A stretch of DNA of 10,764 nucleotides from Alphaproteobacteria bacterium (GCA_026982585.1 JALSGW010000330.1:1-10764); one strand, 5' to 3'. Shown: positions 1-7,266, counted from the stretch's first letter. Numbers and translations are program-made. Notes: generated by a model not told the origin, from the letters alone.

Positions 1-953
1 AGCGCGTCCACCGCCACGGCGGCGGAAAGGCTCGAATCGATCCCGCCCGAGAGGCCCAGCACCACCCCGGGGAAACGGTTCTTGTCCACATAGTCGCGCA
101 GCCCGAGCACAAGCGCCCGGTAGATGGCCTCGAGCCGCTCCGGCGGCCGGTGCAGCTCGTGATCGCCGGCGGGCCGCCAGCGTCCCTCCCCGTCCCGGGC
201 GAAGCGGCAGAGGAGCAGATGTTCCCGAAACGACGGGGCCTGGGCGCGGATGCGGCGTTCGGCGTCCAGCACAAAGGAGCCGCCGTCGAACACCAGCTCG
301 TCCTGCCCGCCCACCTGGTTGACGTAGAGCAGCGGCAGGCCGGTCTCGGTGACGCGGGCCACCGCGTGTTGCAGGCGCACGTCCGGCTTGTCGATCTCGA
401 AGGGCGATCCGTTCAGCACCACCAGCAGTTCCGCGGCGCTCTCCTCAAGCGCCTCCGCCACGTCCTCCACCCACATGTCCTCGCAGATCATGACCCCGAG
501 CCGCACCGACTCGCCGTTGGCAAGCGAAAGCCGCACGGGACCGGGGACGGGACCGGCCGCGAACACCCGCAGTTCGTCGAACACCCCGTAGTTGGGCAGG
601 GCGTGCTTGTCGACGCGCGCCCAGATCCGCCCGCCGTGGAGCACCAAGGCGGCGTTGGTGGGCTTGGCGGCGTCGCCCTCGCGCCAAGGGGCGCCGAACA
701 CCACCGCCGGACCGCCGTCCGCGGTCTCCCGGGCGAAGTCCTGCACGAGCGCGCGCACATAGTCGGTGAGCGCCGGTTTGAGGACCAGGTCCTCCGGCGG
801 ATAGCCCACGAGGGCGAGCTCCGGGAACACCACCAGATCGGCTCCCGCCTCCGCCGCGCGCCGCCGCCAGCTGCGCAGCCGGGCCAGGTTGCCGTCGAGG
901 TCTCCCACCAGCGTGTCGATCTGGGCCAAAGCGATGCACAGTTGCGGGGCCAC
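1..953 (-). CDS. nadE: Glutamine-dependent NAD+ synthetase, N-terminal part (cut by window edge)
   Basis: Makes NAD from nicotinate adenine dinucleotide, ATP and glutamine-derived ammonia, in the cytosol; last step of NAD synthesis. Translating the minus strand from a GTG at 953-951 gives 317 residues before the window ends. The first ~260 residues are a nitrilase-type glutaminase domain with its full triad in context: Glu45 (FPELALVGYPPEDL), Lys116 (DKHALPNYGVFDE) and Cys157 (MICEDMW). The synthetase domain follows and shows the ATP-binding P-loop LGLSGGIDSS at about 299-308. The family is usually about 540 residues, so roughly 220 C-terminal residues lie outside the window. The GTG start is chosen because GGGAGGAA sits 7 nt upstream and the protein then begins with the usual IALAQ strand. 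The gene diverges from the FAD oxidoreductase. It shares the NAD pathway and strand with the nicotinate phosphoribosyltransferase at 4349-5740, but is not in the same transcription unit. Confidence 0.96.
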   Translation of the reverse strand, partial: MAPQLCIALAQIDTLVGDLDGNLARLRSWRRRAAEAGADLVVFPELALVGYPPEDLVLKPALTDYVRALVQDFARETADGGPAVVFGAPWREGDAAKPTNAALVLHGGRIWARVDKHALPNYGVFDELRVFAAGPVPGPVRLSLANGESVRLGVMICEDMWVEDVAEALEESAAELLVVLNGSPFEIDKPDVRLQHAVARVTETGLPLLYVNQVGGQDELVFDGGSFVLDAERRIRAQAPSFREHLLLCRFARDGEGRWRPAGDHELHRPPERLEAIYRALVLGLRDYVDKNRFPGVVLGLSGGIDSSLSAAVAVDA

Positions 954-982
954 CGCCTGCTTCCTCCCGCTGCGCGGCCCGG

Positions 983-1117
983 CTAGAAGGGGGCGACCGC
1001 CAAACCCGTCCCACCCGAGGAGAGGCCGGCCGAGGTGGACAAGCCCAGCGCTTTCTGCACCCCGATCGCCGTCGCCGACTGCGGTAGCCGTTCCACCGCC
1101 TTGAAGCAACCGGGCAT
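983..1117 (-). CDS. Possible small ORF upstream of nadE (44 residues), unknown
   Basis: A 44-codon minus-strand frame from an ATG at 1117-1115 to a TAG at 985-983, ending 29 bp before the nadE GTG. The protein reads MPGCFKAVERL at the start and GLSSGGTGLAVAPF at the end. Its composition is protein-like and about 38 of 44 third positions are G or C, as in the real genes here. I see no Shine-Dalgarno sequence before the ATG. The frame is part of a longer frame left open by the GC-rich opposite strand, so it may be spurious. I do not recognise the sequence. If real, it would be the first gene of a short operon with nadE; otherwise it is nadE leader DNA. Confidence 0.2.
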   Translation of the reverse strand: MPGCFKAVERLPQSATAIGVQKALGLSTSAGLSSGGTGLAVAPF

Positions 1118-1168
1118 GGTGGCGGCGGCGCGGCGGGTCCGGCGGCGGATTGCCGGGCGGGAGAGCGG

Positions 1169-2422
1169 ATGATGGCCACGATCGCCGTGGTGGGTGCCGG
1201 CATCGTCGGCGTCTCCTGCGCCTGGTTCCTCGCCCGGGACGGGCATCGGGTGGTGCTGTTCGATCCCGTCGATCCGGGCACCGCCACCTCCTTCGGCAAT
1301 GCCGGGATTTTGAGTTTCAGCCATTGCCTGCCGGTGGGACATCCCGATCTGCTCAAACGGCTGCCCGCGCTCGTGCTGGGACGAGATCCCTTCTTCCGCA
1401 TGCGCATGCGCGACCTCCCCCGGCTCACACCCTGGTTGTGGCGGTTTCTCGGGGCGAGCCGTCCCAAGGCCGCGCACCGCATCGCAGCACAGCTGGTGGC
1501 GCTGGTGCAGCGGGCGGAGGCGGCGCACCGGGAGATCACCGCGGCCTGTCGGCTCGAGCATCTGTGGCTTGAAGGAGGCTGGCTCAAGGCGGCCCGCGAC
1601 CGCGCGCGGTTCCTCAAGGCGGTGCGGGCCGAACGCGCCGCCCTCGACCGGTTCGGCCTGCCCTACCGGGTGCTGGAGGGCGATGCGCTGCGGGAGCTGG
1701 AGCCGGCGCTGGATCCGCGCATCACGGTCGCCCTGCACCTGCCCGAGGAGGGCCGGGTGAGCGATCCTTATCGCTACACCCTCGGCATCTTCCGCGCCTT
1801 CGAGCGCAAGGGCGGTCGCTTCCTGCGCAGCCGGGTGCGGGCGCTGGTGCGGCGCCGGGGAGGCATCAGGGCGGTGGTGACCGAGAGCGGGGAGGAGATG
1901 GAAGCGGACGCGGTGGTGGTGGCGGCGGGAGTGTGGTCGGCCGGGCTCCTGGCGCCGCTCGGAGTCGCCCCGCCGCTCGTGGCGGAGCGCGGCTATCACG
2001 CCATGCTTCCCCATCCCGACGGGCCCCAGCTCCGCCGGGCGGTGCTGGCGCTCGAGGAGGGATTCGTGCTCGCCCCCATGAAGACCGGCGTGCGGCTCAC
2101 CTCGGGGGTGGAACTCGCGCGGGCGGAGGCCCCGCCCACCTACGCCTGGCTGCGCGCGCGGGTGCGCCGGGTCGGCGAGGTGGTGCCCGGGCTGCGCCCG
2201 GATATTCAGAGCGAATGGATGGGCCATCGCCCGTCCCTGCCGGACAGCCTGCCGGCCATCGGCTGGGTCGCGGGCATCGAGGGCCTGCTCGCGGCCTTCG
2301 GCCACCATCATCTCGGCCTCACCCTGGGTCCGTTGACCGGACGGCTGATCGCGGATCTGGTGGCCGGCCGCGACCCCGGCCTGGAGCTCGCCCCCTACCG
2401 TCTGCCCCGATCCTTCCTCTGA
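1169..2422 (+). CDS. FAD-dependent oxidoreductase, D-amino-acid dehydrogenase (DadA)-like
   Basis: A DAO-fold flavoenzyme of 417 residues that probably oxidises a D-amino acid or other secondary/primary amine, passing electrons to the respiratory chain. The N-terminus has the FAD-binding Rossmann motif GAGIVG (residues 9-14) with Asp32 at the end of the second strand, then TSFGNAGIL (about 40-48), the DadA-type signature. A second FAD-contacting segment, VVVAAGVWSAGLL, lies near 250-262. The C-terminal MGHRPSLPDSLPAIG (351-365) and HHHLGLTLGP match the conserved GxRPxxPDxLPxIG and GHxxxGxTxxP regions. Length fits DadA (about 420). There is a double ATG at 1169 and 1172; GGGAGA at 1159-1164 is better spaced (7 nt) for 1172. 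The gene is followed 67 bp later by two EamA permeases on the same strand, which suggests amino-acid or amine handling. The substrate cannot be read from sequence, and other DAO-family oxidases (glycine, sarcosine, hydroxyproline) remain possible. Confidence 0.85.
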   Translation: MMATIAVVGAGIVGVSCAWFLARDGHRVVLFDPVDPGTATSFGNAGILSFSHCLPVGHPDLLKRLPALVLGRDPFFRMRMRDLPRLTPWLWRFLGASRPKAAHRIAAQLVALVQRAEAAHREITAACRLEHLWLEGGWLKAARDRARFLKAVRAERAALDRFGLPYRVLEGDALRELEPALDPRITVALHLPEEGRVSDPYRYTLGIFRAFERKGGRFLRSRVRALVRRRGGIRAVVTESGEEMEADAVVVAAGVWSAGLLAPLGVAPPLVAERGYHAMLPHPDGPQLRRAVLALEEGFVLAPMKTGVRLTSGVELARAEAPPTYAWLRARVRRVGEVVPGLRPDIQSEWMGHRPSLPDSLPAIGWVAGIEGLLAAFGHHHLGLTLGPLTGRLIADLVAGRDPGLELAPYRLPRSFL

Positions 2423-2489
2423 GCCCTGCCGTTCCTGCATGGCGGCGATGCGGCCGCCGTCATGGGCAAGGCCGGCGGGAGGGGATAGA

Positions 2490-3410
2490 GTGGGCGCGAT
2501 GCGTGAGACGGTGTCGGCCGGCCGAGCGGGCGCGTACGTCCGCGAGTTGTTCACCCCCAGACTGCAGGCGGCGCTCTGGATGACGGCGGCGGCGCTGGCC
2601 TTTGCCGCCATGATCCTGCTCGTGCGCATCCTCACCCAGCGATTGCACGTGTTCGAAGTGGTGTTCTTCCGCAACCTGTTCGGGCTTGCGGTCATGCTGC
2701 CGTGGCTGTGGCGGCGGGGCCGCACGGCGCTCGCCACCAGGCGCTTCCCCCTGCACCTGCTGCGCGCGGGACTCGGGCTTCTCGCCATGGTGCTCTGGTT
2801 CTGGTCGCTCGCGCTGTTGCCCCTCGCCGAGGCCACCGCACTCAGCTTCACCGCTCCGGTGATCGCGAGCCTGCTGGCTATGCCGCTTCTGGGCGAACCC
2901 TTTTCGCGCCACCGGATCCTCGCGCTGGTTGCCGCTTTCGCAGGGGCGCTGCTGATCCTCCGGCCCGGGGTGCAGGTGGTCGACCCCGCGGCGCTCTTGG
3001 CCTTGAGCACCGCGGTCGTGTGGGGGGCTTCCACGGTGCTCGTGAAAATGCTCGGACGCAGCGAGGATTCGGCGAGCATCGTCACCTGGATGGTGTTGCT
3101 GCTCTCGCCGTTGTCCCTGGGACTGGCGCTGCCCTTCTGGCGCACGCCGGAGCCCTGGGAGCTGGGACTCCTCCTTTTGCTTGGCGCGTTCGGCAGCTTC
3201 GGCCATTTCGGCCTCAGCCAGGCCCTCAAGCGGGCGGATGCCGGCTTCGTGGCGCCGTTCGATTATCTGCGGCTGCCGTTCGTCGCCTGGCTGGCCTGGC
3301 TGTTCCTGGGCGAGACGGTGGAGCTCTGGACCTGGCTGGGAGCGGCGTGCATCGCCGCAGCCGGCGCCTATGTGGTGCGGGGCGAGAGCGCGGCGGCGGG
3401 ACGGCGGTGA
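2490..3410 (+). CDS. EamA-type (DMT superfamily) permease, first tandem copy
   Basis: An inner-membrane transporter of 306 residues, drug/metabolite transporter superfamily, probably an exporter of amino acids or related metabolites. The protein is nearly all hydrophobic segments, consistent with ten helices in two EamA repeats. The first repeat contains FFRNLFGL and LPLAEATAL (110-118) followed by FTAPV and LLGEP. The second contains APFDYLRLPF (255-264) and WLFLGE. These are typical EamA repeat motifs, with a glutamate at the end of the fourth helix of each half. An ATG at 2439 would give 323 residues but adds a polar, arginine-rich leader. I prefer GTG 2490, which has GGGAG (2477-2481) 8 nt upstream; ATG 2499 is a third option. 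It is a clear paralogue of the next gene, which starts only 7-10 bp downstream. The transported compound is not known. Confidence 0.88.
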   Translation: MGAMRETVSAGRAGAYVRELFTPRLQAALWMTAAALAFAAMILLVRILTQRLHVFEVVFFRNLFGLAVMLPWLWRRGRTALATRRFPLHLLRAGLGLLAMVLWFWSLALLPLAEATALSFTAPVIASLLAMPLLGEPFSRHRILALVAAFAGALLILRPGVQVVDPAALLALSTAVVWGASTVLVKMLGRSEDSASIVTWMVLLLSPLSLGLALPFWRTPEPWELGLLLLLGAFGSFGHFGLSQALKRADAGFVAPFDYLRLPFVAWLAWLFLGETVELWTWLGAACIAAAGAYVVRGESAAAGRR

Positions 3411-3420
3411 GGCCGGGGTG

Positions 3421-4377
3421 GTGCGCGCCGGCCTGTGGATGACGCTCGCCGCCTTGCTGTTCGTCACCATGGGCGTGGTGACCAAAACCCTCGGCGCGCG
3501 GCTGCCGGCGGTGGAGATCGCCTTTTTCCGGGCGAGCCTCGGCTTTCTTCTGCTGCTGCCCCTCTACCGCCGCGCCGGTCTGCACCTCCTCACCACCCCC
3601 AACAAGCCGCTCCTGCTGCTCAGGGCGCTGCTGGGCTCGGCCGCCATGCTCGCGGGGTTCTATGCGGTGGTGCATCTGCCGCTCGCCGAAGCCACGGCCC
3701 TCGGGTTCACCAAACCGCTGTTCCTGGTGGTGCTGGCGGGGATCGTGCTCGGCGAGCGGGTGACCCGGATCCGCACCGCGGCCTTGATCGCCGGGTTCGT
3801 CGGGGTGCTGGTGATGCTGCGGCCGGGAAGCGAGGCCTTCGCGCCCGCGGCCTTCGTCGCCCTGCTGGGCGCCCTGTGCGCGGCGGCGGTGGGGGTGCTG
3901 GTGCGCCGGTTGGTGGCGTTGGAACCGCCCCATGTGCTGCTCTTCTGGCTGGGTCTGGTCAGCGCGCCCCTCACCCTGGCGCTCGCCCTGCCGGTGTGGG
4001 TGGCGCCGGCGGGTGCGGAATGGGCGGGGCTTCTCCTCGTGGGAGCGCTCGGAACCCTCTCCCAGCTCGCCCTCATGCGCGCCTACCGGCTCGCGGAAGC
4101 GAGCGCACTGGCCCCGTTCGACTACCTCCGCCTGCCCTTCGCCGCACTCTACGGATGGTGGCTGTTCGGGGAGTGGCCGGATGCGGCGGCGCTTTCGGGC
4201 GCGGGCCTGATCGTCCTCGCCACCCTGGTGCTGGCGCTCGGATCCCGCCGCGAGACGGTCCTGGACCGGGCCCCATCGCACCGGCCCGCCGAGCTGGCCG
4301 CGGGCGAGCGGAGCGGAAGATCCCGGCCGGACGGCGGCGGCGCGGTGGTCAGCTCCCCTCCGCCGGGCGGCCGTTGA
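3421..4377 (+). CDS. EamA-type (DMT superfamily) permease, second tandem copy
   Basis: A second ten-helix EamA permease, 318 residues, similar along its length to the preceding gene. Shared blocks include LWMT at the N-terminus, LPLAEATAL (86-94), a LRPG turn, and APFDYLRLPF (231-240). The start is GTG 3421, with GTG 3418 in frame just before it. GGTGAGG at 3406-3412 overlaps the stop of the first copy, so translation is probably coupled. After the last helix (about residue 275) comes a polar tail of roughly 44 residues rich in Arg, Gly, Ser and Pro. Its last 29 bp overlap the 3' end of the convergent nicotinate phosphoribosyltransferase gene, so the tail may be a run-on extension. Function is inferred from family only; the two permeases could act separately on different substrates or together as a heterodimer. 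Confidence 0.88.
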   Translation: MRAGLWMTLAALLFVTMGVVTKTLGARLPAVEIAFFRASLGFLLLLPLYRRAGLHLLTTPNKPLLLLRALLGSAAMLAGFYAVVHLPLAEATALGFTKPLFLVVLAGIVLGERVTRIRTAALIAGFVGVLVMLRPGSEAFAPAAFVALLGALCAAAVGVLVRRLVALEPPHVLLFWLGLVSAPLTLALALPVWVAPAGAEWAGLLLVGALGTLSQLALMRAYRLAEASALAPFDYLRLPFAALYGWWLFGEWPDAAALSGAGLIVLATLVLALGSRRETVLDRAPSHRPAELAAGERSGRSRPDGGGAVVSSPPPGGR

Positions 4378-5740
4378 GCCGGCTGATGAGGGCGGCGAGG
4401 GCGGGGGAGAGCCGCACCGGATAATTGTGTGCGCGCTCGAGCCCGCGCAGCTCCGGGGGCAGGCTCGCGAGCCCGGCCGCCAGGCGCTCGCGGATCCGCT
4501 CCAGCGAAGGCAAGGGTTCGAGCAGCCGCCCCTCCCGCATCACCGGCACGAGCAGCGGCCTGCCCTCCACCTCCTCCCCCTCGAGCGCGATCACATCCTC
4601 CACCATCCGGCCCGCGCCGTCGAAGCGGCGGTAGAGCTGCTTGCGCCCCGGCAGGGTGGCCTTGCCCTCGGAACGCTTGCGGCGGGCGCGCCCGGCGTAC
4701 TCCATGAGCTTGTAGGCGCAATCCAGCGCGGCGCAGTCGCTCGCGGTGGTGAGGCTGGTGCCGATGCCATAGCCGTCGATCGGCACCCCTTGCTGGCGAT
4801 GGCGGCGGATCAACCATTCGTCGATGCCGCCGCTCGCGAAGATCTGCACCTCCGTGAGGCCCCCGGCATCGAGGATCCGGCGCACCTTGAAGGCGTGTTC
4901 GGCGAGGTCGCCGGAATCGATGCGCACGCCCCGCAGCGGAATGCCCTCCCGGGCGAGCCGGGGGGCGAGCTCCACCACCTTCCGCGCCGCCTCCTCGGTG
5001 TCGTAGGTGTCGATCAGGAGCACCACCGCCTGCGGCCTGGCCCGGGCGAAGGCGAGGAAGGCCTCGACCTCGTCCTCGTGGGCCTGGATGAAGGAATGCG
5101 CCATGGTGCCGAAGATGGGGATGCCGAATTCCGGCTCGGCGGGGATGGTGGCGGTGCCGGCGAAGCCGCTGATATAGGCGGCCCGTGCCGCAAGCAGGCC
5201 CGCTTCGGCTCCATGCGCCCGGCGCAGGCCGAAATCGACCAGGGTGCGCCCCTCGGCCGCCAGCACCATGCGCACCGCCTTGGAGGCGATCAGGATCTGG
5301 AAATGCAGAAGGTTGATGATGCGGGTCTCGAGCAGCTGCGCCTCCGGCAGAGGTGCTGTGAGCCGCAGCACCGGCTCGCCGGCGAAGAAGATCGTCCCTT
5401 CCGGCAAGGCCTCCACGTCGCCGGTGAACCGAAAGGCCCGCAGCCGCTCCAGGGTGCGTTCGGGAAAACGCCCGCTCTCCCTGAGCCAGGACAGCTCGCG
5501 CGGCCCGAAACGCGCCTGCTGGAGATAGCGCAGCACCTGTTCCAGGCCGGCGGCGACGAAGAAGTTGCGGTTGTCGGGCAGCTTGCGGACGAAGAACTCG
5601 AAGGTGGCGGGCTGGGTCATGCCCGCCTCGAGATAGGCGTCGTACATGTTGAGCTCGTAGAGGTCGGTGAGCAGAGGCGTGGTGGCGATGTCGAACCCGT
5701 AGAGCGACGCCTCCTCTGCCATCACCCCTGCCTCCTTCAT
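4349..5740 (-). CDS. pncB: Nicotinate phosphoribosyltransferase
   Basis: Joins nicotinate to PRPP with ATP hydrolysis, giving nicotinate mononucleotide: the first committed step of Preiss-Handler NAD salvage, in the cytosol. The 463-residue product has the N-terminal signature PLLTDLYELNM (22-32), then FFVRKLPDNRNFFVAAGLE, DFGLRRAHG, GTMAHSF (His215, probably the histidine phosphorylated during catalysis), RIDSGDL (273-279), ASGGIDEW and GYGIGTSL, all in family order. Length is normal. Two starts are credible. ATG 5740 overlaps the stop of the upstream phosphoribosyltransferase (ATGA) and has AGGAGG 7 nt upstream. ATG 5722, six codons later, has a perfect AAGGAGG 8 nt upstream, and this site is itself codons 2-4 of the longer form. 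I report the longer one. The 3' end overlaps the convergent permease gene by 29 bp. Together with nadE at the left end it suggests active nicotinate recycling. Confidence 0.95.
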   Translation of the reverse strand: MKEAGVMAEEASLYGFDIATTPLLTDLYELNMYDAYLEAGMTQPATFEFFVRKLPDNRNFFVAAGLEQVLRYLQQARFGPRELSWLRESGRFPERTLERLRAFRFTGDVEALPEGTIFFAGEPVLRLTAPLPEAQLLETRIINLLHFQILIASKAVRMVLAAEGRTLVDFGLRRAHGAEAGLLAARAAYISGFAGTATIPAEPEFGIPIFGTMAHSFIQAHEDEVEAFLAFARARPQAVVLLIDTYDTEEAARKVVELAPRLAREGIPLRGVRIDSGDLAEHAFKVRRILDAGGLTEVQIFASGGIDEWLIRRHRQQGVPIDGYGIGTSLTTASDCAALDCAYKLMEYAGRARRKRSEGKATLPGRKQLYRRFDGAGRMVEDVIALEGEEVEGRPLLVPVMREGRLLEPLPSLERIRERLAAGLASLPPELRGLERAHNYPVRLSPALAALISRLNGRPAEGS

Positions 5741-5753
5741 TCCGATTCCTCCT
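5731..5753 (-). promoter_or_regulatory. Two stacked ribosome binding sites for the nicotinate phosphoribosyltransferase
   Basis: On the minus strand, AGGAGG at 5753-5748 lies 7 nt before ATG 5740, and AAGGAGG at 5737-5731 lies 8 nt before ATG 5722. Both starts are in frame. The first site is inside the last codons of the upstream phosphoribosyltransferase, so that start is translationally coupled; the second could support more independent initiation. Both may be used. Confidence 0.6.
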
Positions 5754-6402
5754 CGCTCGGCGGCGCCGCCCGCAAGGCGGCCACCACGTCCTCGTCGCTG
5801 GTCTGGCTGAAATCCTCGTAGAACTGCCCGACGGCGGAAAACCAGGAGGGGGTGGCAAGACACACCACCTCGTCGGCCTCCTCCCGCAGACGCGCGAGGG
5901 TGTCGGGCGGAGCCACCGGCACCGCCAGCACCACCCGCTCCGGTCGCTTGCGGCGCACCGCCCGCAACGCCGCCCGCATGCTGGCTCCGGTGGCCACCCC
6001 GTCGTCGACCACGATCGCCGTCCGCCCCTGCACCGGCGCCGGCCGCCGCCCGGCCAGGTAGCGCTCGCGGCGGCGCCCGATCTCCTCGAGCTCACGCGCG
6101 CTCGCCTGCGCGAAATAATCCTCGCCGGCCCCGGTCAGCCGCATCACCTCGGCGTTGACGACCCGCTCCGGCTGTTCGCCGTTGGCCACCGCGCCGAGCG
6201 CCAGCTCGGGCTGGTCCGGCGCGCCCACCTTGCGCACCATGACCAGATCCAAGGGACATCCCAGCGCCTTGGCGATCTCGAGCCCCACCGGCACGCCGCC
6301 GCGCGGCAGGGCCAACACCACTGCGGGCGGACGCACCCGTTCCCGCAGGCGGGCGGCGAGCAGGGCTCCGGCCTCGGAACGATCGCGAAAACGCACGGCC
6401 AT
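5737..6402 (-). CDS. PRPP-binding phosphoribosyltransferase (COG1926-like), substrate unknown
   Basis: A 221-residue type I phosphoribosyltransferase fold protein. The PRPP-binding signature is VVDDGVATGAS (131-141), with the paired acidic residues Asp133-Asp134. An upstream RGGVPVGLEIAKAL segment and VRKVGAPDQPELALGAV are typical of the stand-alone family often annotated only as "phosphoribosyltransferase". I choose ATG 6402 because GGGAG precedes it by 4 nt and the domain begins at once (FRDRSEAGALLAARL). The open frame runs on upstream to 6528, but those 42 residues are low-complexity Pro/Gly/Arg. The gene is first of a two-gene operon and shares an ATGA overlap with the nicotinate phosphoribosyltransferase gene, so the two are probably made in fixed proportion. 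The base or small molecule it acts on is not known. The neighbourhood hints at nucleotide or NAD-related recycling, but that is inference; some members of this family are fused to hydrolase domains, and none is seen here. Confidence 0.85.
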   Translation of the reverse strand: MAVRFRDRSEAGALLAARLRERVRPPAVVLALPRGGVPVGLEIAKALGCPLDLVMVRKVGAPDQPELALGAVANGEQPERVVNAEVMRLTGAGEDYFAQASARELEEIGRRRERYLAGRRPAPVQGRTAIVVDDGVATGASMRAALRAVRRKRPERVVLAVPVAPPDTLARLREEADEVVCLATPSWFSAVGQFYEDFSQTSDEDVVAALRAAPPSEEESE

Positions 6403-6420
6403 CCAACTCCCATCGGCCGT

Positions 6421-6477
6421 CCCCGCACCGGGCGCGGGGAGCGGCCTCGCCGGTTGCGGAGCCGGGCGGCAGCCCGG
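6421..6477. repeat. Two GC-rich inverted repeats in the divergent phosphoribosyltransferase/GST gap
   Basis: Two short perfect inverted repeats lie between the divergent starts at 6402 and 6552. The first is CCCCGC at 6421-6426 with GCGGGG at 6434-6439 (7-nt loop). The second is CCGGGC at 6462-6467 with GCCCGG at 6472-6477 (4-nt loop). Neither is followed by a T-run on either strand, so they are not ordinary intrinsic terminators. They could be operator sites or leader hairpins, or chance in such GC-rich DNA. I could not find a convincing -35/-10 pair in the 149-bp gap. Confidence 0.35.
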
Positions 6478-6551
6478 TCTTGCCTTGCCGGCGCCGCTGG
6501 CGCTTCTTTCGCCCAGAGCGCGCCGCAAGCCAACCGCCGGGAGGACCTGCC

Positions 6552-7217
6552 GTGCTCCGGCTTTACCATTTGCCCCTTTGCCCCTTCAGCCGCAAGATCC
6601 GCCTTGCGCTGGCCGAGAAGGGCCTCGCCTTCGAACCCGTCGAGGTGGAGCCCTGGCGGGCCGGCGAGGCCTTCTACGACCTCAACCCGGCCGGCGAAGT
6701 GCCGGTGCTCCTGGACGGCGAGCTGGTGCTCTGCGACAGCAACGCGATTGCGGAGTATCTGGAGGAGGCCTATCCGGAACCCTCCCTCTACGGCACCCAA
6801 CTCGCCCAGCGGGCCGAGACGCGGCGGCTCGTCTTCTGGTTCGATGTCAAGTTCCGCCAGGAGGTCACCGACCCGCTGTTCGGCGAGAAGCTGCTCAAGC
6901 GCCTCAAACGGGCCGGCACCCCGGATTCCGAGCGGTTGCGGCGGGGGGCGGCGAACCTCCACCACCATCTGCGCTATATCGGCGCGCTCTACGAGGTGCG
7001 GCGCTGGCTTGCCGGAGACGAGCTCAGCATGGCCGATCTCGCGGCCGCGGCGCATCTGTCCGTGCTCGACTATCTGGGCGCGGTGCCCTGGGAGGCGCAC
7101 GAGGCGGCCCGGGACTGGTATGCCCGGGTGAAATCGCGGCCGAGCTTCCGGCCCCTGCTCACCGACCGGGTGGTCGGCATCCGGCCGCCCCCGCACTACG
7201 AGGATCTGGACTTCTGA
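6552..7217 (+). CDS. Glutathione S-transferase family protein
   Basis: A cytosolic GST-fold protein of 221 residues. The N-terminal thioredoxin-like domain (about 1-78) carries LCPFSRKIRLAL, with Cys10 and Ser13 at the position of the catalytic residue, the cis-proline loop EVPVL (Pro51), and the glutathione-binding DSNAIAEYLEE (62-72). The C-terminal all-helical domain includes LSMADLAAAAHLSVLDYLG, containing the usual N-cap aspartate motif. The protein ends PPPHYEDLDF, an ending common in the proteobacterial GST that sits next to queG. The start is GTG 6552 with GGGAGG 7 nt upstream; an upstream ATG at 6480 would add an arginine-rich stretch that does not resemble the fold. queG begins 49 bp downstream on the same strand. 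CPFS-type GSTs can act in thiol reduction or isomerisation as well as conjugation; the substrate here cannot be told. Confidence 0.92.
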   Translation: MLRLYHLPLCPFSRKIRLALAEKGLAFEPVEVEPWRAGEAFYDLNPAGEVPVLLDGELVLCDSNAIAEYLEEAYPEPSLYGTQLAQRAETRRLVFWFDVKFRQEVTDPLFGEKLLKRLKRAGTPDSERLRRGAANLHHHLRYIGALYEVRRWLAGDELSMADLAAAAHLSVLDYLGAVPWEAHEAARDWYARVKSRPSFRPLLTDRVVGIRPPPHYEDLDF

Positions 7218-7266
7218 GGGCGGGCGGCGGCTCGACAGGGCGCAGCGCGATCACCATTTGCCGGCC

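Noticed and set aside
150..986. A 278-residue plus-strand frame opposite nadE
   Set aside because: The minus strand encodes a textbook nadE here with its catalytic triad and P-loop. The plus frame is His/Gln/Gly-rich shadow sequence.
983..3229. A 748-residue open frame on the minus strand opposite the oxidoreductase and first permease
   Set aside because: It is antisense to two well-supported genes. Its product is low-complexity and rich in Arg, Pro, His, Gln and Ser, with no recognisable motif. Long open antisense frames are expected at this GC content.
4149..6095. A 648-residue minus-strand frame covering the pncB region
   Set aside because: It is a frame-shifted shadow of pncB and the phosphoribosyltransferase. 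The real frame contains all the family motifs and this one contains none.
6403..6528. N-terminal extension of the phosphoribosyltransferase to an ATG at 6528
   Set aside because: The added 42 residues are Pro/Gly/Arg-rich and unlike the family. The ATG at 6402 has a GGGAG upstream and begins at the domain edge.
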